In this document: positions 29,267 to 38,763 of the stretch, one piece after another
How positions within the stretch are numbered: position 1 is the stretch's first letter
Layout of the letters: each line of letters opens with the position of its first letter
Assembly: GCF_012986595.1 (NCBI RefSeq)
Contig: NZ_JAAQYM010000002.1
Location: forward strand, 744,001-808,000
Reading direction: 5' to 3'
Source of the DNA: Pseudomonas koreensis
Lineage (GTDB): Bacteria > Pseudomonadota > Gammaproteobacteria > Pseudomonadales > Pseudomonadaceae
Length of the DNA: 64,000 nucleotides
The notes under the pieces: model-generated
What the model was told of the DNA's origin: nothing
What the model saw: only the letters and a program-made list of their open reading frames with translations
The model's database searches: none
Position numbers and translations under genes: made by a program

Positions 29267-31135
29267 TTAAATCCACAACTTCTTGAAGTCACGTCCGCCA
29301 AAGATCAGGTTGACCATTGCGCGGGTCACCATGATGGCCGTGAACATCGAGGTAAAGATCCCGAGGGACATGGTCACTGCGAAACCCTTCACCGGGCCGG
29401 TGCCCATGGCGAAGAGGATGCCGCCGACCAGCAGAGTGGTCAGGTTGGCGTCGAGAATCGCGGTGAATGCCCGGCCGAAGCCTTCGTTGATTGCACGCTG
29501 TACAGTCATGCCGGCGGCGATCTCTTCACGGATCCGCGAGAAGATCAGCACGTTGGCGTCGACCGCCATACCCATGGTCAACACGATACCGGCGATACCC
29601 GGCAGGGTCAGCGTTGCACCCAGCAGCGACATCAGCGCCAGCAGCAGCACCATGTTCACCGCCAGCGCGACGGTGGCGATCAGGCCGAAGAAGCGGTAGA
29701 TGGCGATGATGAACAGCGAGACGAACAGCATGCCCCACAGCGATGCATCGATACCTTTGGTGATGTTGTCAGCACCCAGGCTCGGACCAATGGTGCGCTC
29801 TTCAGCGAAGTACATCGGAGCGGCCAGACCGCCGGCACGCAGCAGCAGCGCCAGCTCGGACGACTCGCCCTGGCCGTTCAGGCCGGTAATACGGAACTGC
29901 GCACCCAGCGGCGACTGAATGGTCGCCAGGCTGATGATCTTCTTCTCTTCCTTGAAGGTCTGTACCGGCACGTCTTTCTCGACGCCGTCCACAACCTGCT
30001 TGGTGTAAGTCGTCACCGGACGCTGTTCGATGAAGATCACCGCCATGCTGCGACCCACGTTCGAACGGGTCGCGCGGCTCATCAGCTCGCCACCGTGACC
30101 ATCCAGACGGATGTTCACTTCCGGAGTGCCGTGCTCGCCGAAACCAGCCTTGGCGTCAGTCACCTGGTCACCGGTGATGATCAGGCCACGCTCGATCTGT
30201 GCAGGAGGACGCTTGCCTTCACGGAACTCGAAGGTTTCGGAAGTGGCTTTCGAAGCACCTGGCTCAGCCGCCAGACGGAACTCGAGGTTGGCCGTCTTGC
30301 CGAGGATACGCTTGGCTTCGGCAGTGTCCTGCACGCCCGGCAGCTCAACCACGATGCGGTTGGCGCCCTGACGCTGAACGATCGGTTCGGCAACACCCAG
30401 CTCGTTGACGCGGTTACGTACCGTGGTCAAGTTCTGCTTGATGGAGTATTCACGGATTTCCGCCAGCTTGGCCGGGGTCATCGCCAGACGCAGCACCGGT
30501 TGACCGTTGAGGTCGGCCGGAACAATGTCGAAATCGTTGAAGTTCTTGCGGATCAGCGCACGGGCCTGTTCGCGGGAGTCAGCATCGCTGAAGCCCAGCT
30601 GAATGGCGCCATTGAGCTGCGGCAGACTGCGATAGCGCAGCTTCTCTTTGCGCAGCAGGCTCTTGACGTCGCCTTCGTAGACTTTCAGGCGGGCGTCGAG
30701 GGCTTTGTCCATATCCACTTCCAGCAGGAAGTGCACACCACCGGACAAGTCCAGACCCAGCTTCATTGGGTGCGCGCCCAGATTGCGCAGCCATTGCGGG
30801 GTGGTTTGTGCCAGGTTCAATGCGACGACGTAGTCATCACCCAATGCCTTGCGCACAACGTCTTTGGCCGGCAGCTGGTCTTCAGCCTTGGTCAGACGGA
30901 TCAGGCCGCCCTTGCCGTTGGCCGCCAGGCTCGAAGCCTTGACGTTGATTCCGGACTCACGCAGCGCCGTGCTGACGCGATCCAGATCGGCCTGATTGAC
31001 CTGCAGCGCCGTGCTGGCACCACTGATCTGAATGGCCGGGTCATCGGGGTATAGATTGGGAGCGGAATAAATCAGACCGATCGCCAGCACCGCCAGGATC
31101 AGAATGTATTTCCACAGAGGATATTTGTTCAGCAT
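29267..31135 (-). CDS. secD: Protein translocase subunit SecD
   Basis: A 622-residue partner of SecF. Landmarks are MLNKYPLWKYILILAVLAIG, LGLDLSGGVHFLLEVDMDKA, the large P1 periplasmic domain, and five helices near the C-terminus with GMAVDANVLIFSRIREE. ATG 31135 matches the usual N-terminus; a GTG one codon upstream is the alternative. It lies in the order queA-tgt-yajC-secD-secF. Confidence 0.98.
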   Translation of the reverse strand: MLNKYPLWKYILILAVLAIGLIYSAPNLYPDDPAIQISGASTALQVNQADLDRVSTALRESGINVKASSLAANGKGGLIRLTKAEDQLPAKDVVRKALGDDYVVALNLAQTTPQWLRNLGAHPMKLGLDLSGGVHFLLEVDMDKALDARLKVYEGDVKSLLRKEKLRYRSLPQLNGAIQLGFSDADSREQARALIRKNFNDFDIVPADLNGQPVLRLAMTPAKLAEIREYSIKQNLTTVRNRVNELGVAEPIVQRQGANRIVVELPGVQDTAEAKRILGKTANLEFRLAAEPGASKATSETFEFREGKRPPAQIERGLIITGDQVTDAKAGFGEHGTPEVNIRLDGHGGELMSRATRSNVGRSMAVIFIEQRPVTTYTKQVVDGVEKDVPVQTFKEEKKIISLATIQSPLGAQFRITGLNGQGESSELALLLRAGGLAAPMYFAEERTIGPSLGADNITKGIDASLWGMLFVSLFIIAIYRFFGLIATVALAVNMVLLLALMSLLGATLTLPGIAGIVLTMGMAVDANVLIFSRIREEIAAGMTVQRAINEGFGRAFTAILDANLTTLLVGGILFAMGTGPVKGFAVTMSLGIFTSMFTAIMVTRAMVNLIFGGRDFKKLWI

Positions 31136-31199
31136 CACGCCGCCCGTTATGAACGCGGGGCGCCTTGCGCGCCCCGTCGATTGAGTAGAAGTTGGAACC

Positions 31200-31538
31200 T
31201 TAGATCGCTTTCAGCGTGCCTTTTGGCAGCGTGGCGGCGATGGCGCCCTTCTGGAATTTCATTTCCACGGTGTCGGAAACTTCCAGAACCACGAAGTCAT
31301 CGGCCACTTTGGTGATCTTGCCGGCGATGCCGCCGGTGGTGACCACTTCGTCGCCCTTCGCAAGGCTGCTCAGCAGGTTCTTCTGCTCTTTGGCGCGCTT
31401 GGCCTGTGGACGCCAGATCATCAGGTAGAAGATGACCAGGAAGCCGACCAGGAAAATCCACTCGAAGCCGCCGCCCATTGGGCCTGCAGCAGCCGGTGCA
31501 GCTGCGTCAGCCATGGCGTTAGAGATAAAAAAGCTCAT
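31200..31538 (-). CDS. yajC: Preprotein translocase subunit YajC
   Basis: A 112-residue protein with one membrane helix (WIFLVGFLVIFYLMIWRPQ) and a basic cytoplasmic domain containing GDEVVTTGGIAGKITKV. It joins the SecDF complex. The N-terminal Ala/Gly-rich segment is typical for Pseudomonas. It lies between tgt and secD. Confidence 0.97.
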   Translation of the reverse strand: MSFFISNAMADAAAPAAAGPMGGGFEWIFLVGFLVIFYLMIWRPQAKRAKEQKNLLSSLAKGDEVVTTGGIAGKITKVADDFVVLEVSDTVEMKFQKGAIAATLPKGTLKAI

Positions 31539-31581
31539 TTAGCACTCCAGTTGCAAATGTTGAATCTTGGGGTCAGAAAAC

Positions 31582-33776
<2,195 letters not shown>

Positions 33777-33842
33777 GATGGGGTTCGTCTAGCAGGGCCG
33801 GAAAGTCTAGCGGAATTATCAAAAATTGACCATGAAACGTGA

Positions 33843-33871
33843 TTGACCAACGGTAATCACCTCTCTATACT
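33843..33871 (+). promoter_or_regulatory. tRNA-Leu promoter
   Basis: TTGACC (33843-33848), 17 bases and TATACT (33866-33871) form a good sigma70 promoter 13 bases before the tRNA. Confidence 0.75.
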
Positions 33872-33884
33872 TCGCCGCCATTGA

Positions 33885-33969
33885 GCCCTGATGGCGGAAT
33901 TGGTAGACGCGGCGGATTCAAAATCCGTTTTCGAAAGGAGTGGGAGTTCGAGTCTCCCTCGGGGCACCA
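33885..33969 (+). tRNA. tRNA-Leu (CAA anticodon)
   Basis: An 85-base class II tRNA with a long variable arm and an encoded CCA end. The acceptor stem GCCCTGA pairs with TCGGGGC (one G-U pair). The anticodon loop TTCAAAA gives anticodon CAA, reading UUG. The T arm holds GTTCGAG. Its last 19 bases form the beginning of a 59-bp direct repeat that recurs at 41735, marking it as the insertion site of an island. Confidence 0.96.
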
Positions 33970-34009
33970 AAATTAAGAAAGGTCTTGCTTAGCAAGGCCT
34001 TTTTTTTCG
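33951..34009 (+). repeat. attL-like direct repeat (59 bp)
   Basis: It covers the last 19 bases of tRNA-Leu and the following terminator up to the T8-CG end. It is identical to 41735-41793; the flanking bases (33950 G versus 41734 C, and 34010 C versus 41794 T) differ. Confidence 0.92.
33979..34007 (+). terminator. tRNA-Leu terminator
   Basis: AGGTCTTGC and GCAAGGCCT pair around TTA (one G-U pair), followed by a run of T. An identical copy lies in the right repeat (41763-41791). Confidence 0.88.
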
Positions 34010-34040
34010 CCCATGAAAAAGTGATCAGCGACCCGATGAG

Positions 34041-34064
34041 AAAAGGCCTCTACTGAGGCCTTTT
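34041..34064 (-). terminator. Terminator of the PAAR-amidase-immunity operon
   Basis: AAAAGGCCTC and GAGGCCTTTT form a perfect 10-bp stem around TACT, 16 bases downstream of the last gene of the operon (minus strand). Confidence 0.85.
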
Positions 34065-34080
34065 CCTTTATCCCAATCAG

Positions 34081-34368
34081 CTATTTCTTCCTGCAAATTT
34101 CTACATCGTTTTGTGTTTTCAGATCGGTGTCGATGCCGAGCCGATACCTGCAGTAATCAATGATCCACTTGCGCTCCTGCTCCGTGAGTCGTTCGACTTG
34201 GCGAATCTCCCCGTCATTGGCATGGATGTTGTAAAACTTCATCTGAAACGTCGGATGCTTCTTGATGAACAGAATGGTTTCGATGTCTCCGTCTTCCAGC
34301 GCTTCGTAATACCCAACGTAAAGCACCGTCACCAGAACCAGAACCAGCAGGGCAATCAGTTTCTTCAT
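34081..34368 (-). CDS. Small membrane-anchored protein, candidate immunity protein for the amidase
   Basis: A 95-residue protein with a hydrophobic N-terminal segment (KKLIALLVLVLVTVLYVGYY, residues 2-21) acting as signal anchor, then a charged domain predicted to lie in the periplasm. There is no lipobox. Its ATG overlaps the amidase stop codon as ATGA, so it is translated with the toxin. Periplasmic location and coupling are what is expected of an immunity protein against a periplasm-acting T6SS amidase. I do not recognise the family; the role is inferred from context. Confidence 0.7.
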   Translation of the reverse strand: MKKLIALLVLVLVTVLYVGYYEALEDGDIETILFIKKHPTFQMKFYNIHANDGEIRQVERLTEQERKWIIDYCRYRLGIDTDLKTQNDVEICRKK

Positions 34369-35087
34369 TGTTGCGGCGCCGGAGGTGGGAGGAGTTGGGT
34401 TTTTGCTCTGAGATTCCTGACCAACTCCATGCCAATATTTCCGGGACAGATCTTGCCTTCAGATGCTTGACCTGGGTATTCCCGGTGACCGCCAAAATGC
34501 TTGATCACAAACACACTTTTCAGCGCGTCAATCAGATGCATCAACGCGGTGATCTGAGCAGCAGGTATCACATTGGTCGTGCTGTATCCGAGACTGTCGA
34601 GCGCAACCCGGCCCTTCGCGACCCAGTCGCCGCCCTCTTCTGGAGTCGTTAGGTTCTCCAGCAACACAATGCCGATCAAGCCTGTATTGAATTTCAAGAC
34701 ACTCGAACCCTGAAGGCGAATGTCTCTCCCCTCGTAAACTTGACCAGTGCAATCAATACCGAAGTGATACCCGATATCGTCGTACTTCTGACTAAGGTGC
34801 CCTTTCTGGATCTCCTGCATTTGCTCCGCACCAGGCGTACAGCTATGGCTTCTCCCAGCGTGATGCAGGGCGATCATGGTGTAATCCCAGTCCATCACCA
34901 TATCCGGCTTACCCTTCACCGCTCCCCACGAGGATCGCTCTACAAACGTCGTGTTCAGTGAACGGACCTTCTTGATGATCGCTTCACGCGTCGCCGCTCG
35001 ATCATTCACAGTAATCGGTATCGGACACATGAACTCGCCGGGCTTGAGCTCCTGGGCGGTGGCTTGAGTTGCAAACGGATTGGTCAT
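34365..35087 (-). CDS. N-acetylmuramoyl-L-alanine amidase/PGRP-fold protein, likely T6SS effector
   Basis: A 240-residue type-2 amidase/peptidoglycan-recognition fold. Zinc-site residues are visible: His75-His76 in MIALHHAG, His201 in FGGHREYPG and Cys214 in KICPGN; YHFGIDCTGQVYEGRD is the conserved core. No signal peptide is present, so the protein must reach the periplasm by another route. Coupling to an upstream PAAR gene (ATGA overlap, GAGGGAG ribosome site) suggests delivery on the T6SS spike. Expected action is cleavage of the amide between MurNAc and L-Ala in rival cells. Confidence 0.85.
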   Translation of the reverse strand: MTNPFATQATAQELKPGEFMCPIPITVNDRAATREAIIKKVRSLNTTFVERSSWGAVKGKPDMVMDWDYTMIALHHAGRSHSCTPGAEQMQEIQKGHLSQKYDDIGYHFGIDCTGQVYEGRDIRLQGSSVLKFNTGLIGIVLLENLTTPEEGGDWVAKGRVALDSLGYSTTNVIPAAQITALMHLIDALKSVFVIKHFGGHREYPGQASEGKICPGNIGMELVRNLRAKTQLLPPPAPQQ

Positions 35088-35626
35088 TGCGCTCCCTCCG
35101 CCAGCTCATGGAGCGTCCGAGCCGGAGCGCTGAACATGACGTGCAGTGAGATCTTCGCACCGGGAGTAGGTGTCTTGACGTGGGCAATGCCATTGGCATC
35201 GGTAACACCCGTGGTCTCTATACCGTTGACTGTCGCCACGAAGTCTCGGAAAGCCAACGGTGTGCCTGTCTCACTGTCGGTGATGCTGAAGGACTGGCCG
35301 TAGGATTTCTGGATGGCAAGCGGAGTCGGAGGCACGAACGGGGCTGGCGTATGCGAATCACCGATGATTACGGTGCCGGAACCGCCGACTACGACGTCAC
35401 CATGCGTTCCGACAGTATCAACCAAAGCTGCGTTTTTCCCGTTGATAAAAACGGTCGCTGATACACCTGATACCAATGCACTGCCACATGTGCAGGTATC
35501 ACCCTTTCGAGCGGCAGCAAGTCCATCGAAGAAAACGTCAGCAGAGCCTGAGGCGATGGCTTTGGCGCCATGTCCTGGCATTGGGCAACTGGTTGGATCG
35601 GTTAAACGTGCTGCGGGCTTCGCCAC
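35084..35626 (-). CDS. PAAR-domain T6SS spike protein with C-terminal beta-domain extension
   Basis: A 180-residue protein. Residues 1-90 form a PAAR domain that caps the VgrG spike (AKPAARLTDPTSCPMPGHGA, GDTCTCGSALVSGVSATVFI). A proline-rich hinge (TPAPFVPPTPLA) leads to a carboxypeptidase-regulatory/Ig-like domain (about 112-170, GVTDANGIAHVKTPTPG) that may dock the amidase. The GTG at 35626 is chosen because AAGGAG stands six bases upstream; the frame is open further upstream without a ribosome site. No VgrG or Hcp gene is in this window, so it is an orphan cargo locus. Confidence 0.87.
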   Translation of the reverse strand: MAKPAARLTDPTSCPMPGHGAKAIASGSADVFFDGLAAARKGDTCTCGSALVSGVSATVFINGKNAALVDTVGTHGDVVVGGSGTVIIGDSHTPAPFVPPTPLAIQKSYGQSFSITDSETGTPLAFRDFVATVNGIETTGVTDANGIAHVKTPTPGAKISLHVMFSAPARTLHELAEGAQ

Positions 35627-35801
35627 AATTGACTCCTTGTCATGATCGCCTATGAAAGCGACCTTATCAGAAATCAATAGACCCGGACCGCTTAGACTGA
35701 GTTTCAGCAATAGCCCGCAGGATGGATTTCTCGACCGGTTGAATCCACAGCCAAGAGCGGACGTTTGCGCGCTCGAAACAAGCAGTCGTTCACTCCTGTG
35801 A

Positions 35802-36200
35802 TTAAGGCGCGTTATCTGCCGACTGATGCCAAATAGATCCATGGGCTCGGCAGAGCTCAACGGAATATCTGTCGCACAACATTTCGATGGCGGCTTTATC
35901 AAGCGCCTGATCTGAAGAAGAGATTGACCCACCACAGGTCAGGTACAAGTACAACGCAGCCAGCGCCTCCAGCCTCGACGAGTCGGACTGCACGGTAAAC
36001 CTTGAGACATCTACCTCGCTCGCATGGATTTCGATGCAAGGGTCATCGCTCTCTCTGTCTTTCACGTACAGGTATGTCCAAGAGCGGCTGTTCACAGGGT
36101 ATGAATCACCATCCGTGTCTACGTTTCGCCCAGGGCCATAGAGCAAATCCAGAAAACACCTGAAGTCGGGCCGTTCGCTAACGACGGTCACTGTGTACAT
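35802..36200 (-). CDS. Hypothetical small acidic protein
   Basis: A 132-residue protein starting at ATG 36200, which has GGAG six bases upstream. It begins MYTVTVVSERPDFRCFLDLL and ends CRAHGSIWHQSADNAP. No signal peptide or membrane helix is visible. It is rich in Asp, Ser and Tyr. It lies 176 bases upstream of the PAAR gene on the same strand, so it may be a T6SS accessory or orphan immunity protein. I do not recognise it. The 175 bases between the two genes hold nothing I can support. Confidence 0.6.
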   Translation of the reverse strand: MYTVTVVSERPDFRCFLDLLYGPGRNVDTDGDSYPVNSRSWTYLYVKDRESDDPCIEIHASEVDVSRFTVQSDSSRLEALAALYLYLTCGGSISSSDQALDKAAIEMLCDRYSVELCRAHGSIWHQSADNAP

Positions 36201-36421
36201 AGGTTCTCCGTATTGTCCGCTTTGGGTCGAAAACAACTTTTTGTGACTAGCATCTTCTGGCCGTAAGCGGCCTGTTGCTACTGTCGTCTAATCGCTCGCA
36301 CAGCTGGAGGCCTGATGATTAAACACCGCTAACCGTATCTATTGGGCAGGCCGGGGCGGTAGCACTCTGTCCTTCTGCATCATTGGCCTGACCTCGCTCA
36401 TTCATTTCTCATGCATCAGAA

Positions 36422-36721
36422 GTGTTACACCAGATAGCAGAAGCAGCCATTGCAGAGAGCAACCAGACCTTGAAAGATCTGCGACACCAGCAGCTACGTG
36501 CAGCACGGTTCATGTGGGCCGACCGCCCAGGCAAGGCAGCTCAGGACTTCGCCGCCATCGCAGCACACCTGCACGCGACGGAAAAGGCGATGGGGCGTTC
36601 AAGCTCTCTGACTGACCTCTACGTACCACTGCATGTACCGTTCGGATCGAGGTCAATCAATGTAGATACGGTCACTGCAAAGGCAGGTGCAATCTCCATT
36701 GAGCAATTGATCGCCGCTTGA
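36422..36721 (+). CDS. Hypothetical 99-aa protein, possibly phage-derived
   Basis: A GTG-initiated frame (36422) encodes a mainly alpha-helical, alanine-rich protein (ESNQTLKDLRHQQLRAARFM, GKAAQDFAAIAAHLHATEKA). There is no clear ribosome binding site, so the 5' end may be lost. Composition and position in front of iteron-rich, phage-like DNA suggest debris from a prophage or satellite. Function unknown. Confidence 0.4.
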   Translation: MLHQIAEAAIAESNQTLKDLRHQQLRAARFMWADRPGKAAQDFAAIAAHLHATEKAMGRSSSLTDLYVPLHVPFGSRSINVDTVTAKAGAISIEQLIAA

Positions 36722-37253
36722 TTGCCCGCGTCGCCACTACCAGTCGTGACGCTCCTCCCCCTAAACCGGAACATCACTCGCGGAACACCAAACGTGTTCC
36801 GCATAACTGGTGTTCTGGTTTATCGCACTTGGTGTTCCACCTCTGAAAGCCTTTGTTTACTTGGCGTCCAGCGTTTCTGGAACACATGGAACAAATGGAA
36901 CACCGTGTTTTCGCTACCTATGGATAAGCGTTCCCCTCGCCCCTTCTCACGGCGTGAACCTTCAGCGCGAGCGGACGCGACGGATCGCTCCAGATCCGCC
37001 GATCTGCTGTGTCCGATTCCTCCCAGGCGAAGGAGTCGGAGCGTCAGATTTTACGGGTCCTCCCTAAGGGGGGCCCTACACGGGTTATCAGACTCGCGGA
37101 TTTCCTCTAGCTGAGTTTTTTTCAGCGATGTCCGTCTTTATTGTTCTTGGGCTTATTCCACGGATCCATTGCATGTCAGGTTAGAGATGCATACTCTCCC
37201 GTTCAAAGTGATGCGTGCAATACGCTGACCAATTACATGCGCTGGGTAATCTC
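36722..37253. other. Gene-free segment with GGAACA iterons, phage-like debris
   Basis: No ORF here is convincing. Between 36768 and 36902 the hexamer GGAACA or its complement TGTTCC occurs seven times, including three direct copies at a strict 9-base period (36879, 36888, 36897). From 36930 on the DNA is GC-rich and then holds an inverted element GGGTCC..GGGCCC around 37055-37080. It looks like the remains of a phage or satellite control region. Confidence 0.5.
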
Positions 37254-38405
37254 ATGTCAAAACTAAACCATTCAGTCGTTCATCTCACTATGTACTTCAG
37301 AAACATGGAGCTTGCAATTGGAACCGGATTTATTTATTTACACAAAGCTCAGCATTACATTATTACCGCCTGGCACAATGTGACCGGCAGACACCCAGAA
37401 ACTCTTAAAACCCTTAGCGATATGGGTGCCGTACCTGATTACCTGGCTGTGAACATCTCGGTAAAAGGAGGCGGAGTAGTTTTACGTGAAAGACTAATAC
37501 TGCCGATCCTTGGAGAGGAAACCTCTAACTACTTTATACATCCAACCAATTATCCAAGGATAGATGTAGTAGCAATCCCATTCGACCCAAAAGAAGAACA
37601 CATTGCAAATTTACCCAACGAGAACGGAGCAACTGACTCGCTTCGCCTTTATCTAGCTGGCAATCCTGCCTATGTCAACGCCGAGCTATTTCCGATACAA
37701 AACTACTTGATAGAAAACAAAAGCGTAGTAAAGGAATGGTTCGAAAAAGTCGACGTGACTGACGAGCTATTTATTCCTGGCTACCCAATGAATGTTCAAG
37801 ACCGAACCTATCAACCCGTATGGAAAAGGGCTACGGTCGCTTCATCTATACAAACCGGCTGGAATCGAGAAAGAAAGTTTTTAGTGGACAGTGCGTCCCG
37901 AAGCGGAATGTCCGGCGCACCAGTTCTTTATTACAATAGCTCTGGTCTAGTACGTTATGGAAACCACAGTTATCAGCTTGGAAAGCCGGCTGCAATTCTT
38001 GCTGGTGTTTATGTAGGTAGGATTGGAAATGGAATCAGCACTCCACATAAAACCAATAAACTCACAAAACCCCGTGTGGACGCTGATGCACAATTAGGCA
38101 TCGTCTTTAACGCCACTGTGATAGATGAGATTATTGAGGGACAGAAAAGAGATCACTTGCCGGAGTTCATCCAAGCCAGCACAGCTGAAATCACCAAGGC
38201 TTGCAACGACTATTTTTTAGAAATCCCTAGCGACTGGATCTCGGACTTATCGAAGCCTTATTCTTCGCTGCGCCAAATGTGTAGCGCCGCCATTGTAGAA
38301 AAACTTAATTCCCGAATCCTATTGACTGACGCGGATGAGAACCTCATGAACTTAGCAAAAGAAAAAACCACCACGCAGACCGATAAAATTAATAAACACG
38401 AATAA
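37254..38405 (+). CDS. Trypsin-like serine protease
   Basis: A 383-residue protein with a chymotrypsin-fold triad: His41 in IITAWHNVTG, Asp104 in RIDVVAIPF and Ser220 in SRSGMSGAPV. GTGFIYL near residue 25 fits the barrel's first strands. There is no signal peptide, so it should act in the cytoplasm. Residues 255-383 form a helical C-terminal region of unknown role. ATG 37254 is used; a GTG at 37215 would add 13 residues. It is AT-rich relative to the chromosome and codirectional with the PHP/ATPase gene 358 bases downstream. Cytoplasmic trypsin-like proteases occur in several bacterial defence loci. Confidence 0.75.
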   Translation: MSKLNHSVVHLTMYFRNMELAIGTGFIYLHKAQHYIITAWHNVTGRHPETLKTLSDMGAVPDYLAVNISVKGGGVVLRERLILPILGEETSNYFIHPTNYPRIDVVAIPFDPKEEHIANLPNENGATDSLRLYLAGNPAYVNAELFPIQNYLIENKSVVKEWFEKVDVTDELFIPGYPMNVQDRTYQPVWKRATVASSIQTGWNRERKFLVDSASRSGMSGAPVLYYNSSGLVRYGNHSYQLGKPAAILAGVYVGRIGNGISTPHKTNKLTKPRVDADAQLGIVFNATVIDEIIEGQKRDHLPEFIQASTAEITKACNDYFLEIPSDWISDLSKPYSSLRQMCSAAIVEKLNSRILLTDADENLMNLAKEKTTTQTDKINKHE

Positions 38406-38763
38406 TGCTTAATGGAGATAGTCAGCGAACTCATTAGTTTTTACCTCATATGGAAAGCGGCAGCCCGGCAGACTGCACCAAGAACTGATGATCCTAAAGA
38501 GATGAGCCCTAAATGCAGCTGATACCGGAGCTCAAAAGCTCATACGCCTCGAGAGGGCACAACAGCTTATCCACATCGCAAACCGTGATCGGTACATTCC
38601 TCAGCCGTTTGAAGCCTAGCAAACCGCGCTCAGACACAAGCTGCTTCTATCGAACGGATACGCTCACAAGAAATTGAGAAAGCCACGGACATGACATTTT
38701 TGAGCTAAATTGTTTTCGGTACAGCAGCCACTACAAAAACGAAGACGACAAGGATTACCAAAA
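38406..38763. other. Spacer between protease and PHP/ATPase genes
   Basis: No firm gene. A 36-codon ORF (38412-38522, MEIVSELISFYLIWKAAARQ) starts seven bases after the protease stop but has no ribosome site. A short open frame further on (ending about 38620, LIHIANRDRYIPQPFEA) may be the debris of another gene. The last bases hold AAGGA, the ribosome site of the ATPase gene. Confidence 0.4.

Noticed and set aside
37040..37110. A possible phage cos site (GGGTCC..GGGCCC element)
   Set aside because: The base composition and the symmetry are suggestive, but no terminase gene or known cos core is present, so it is only described as debris.
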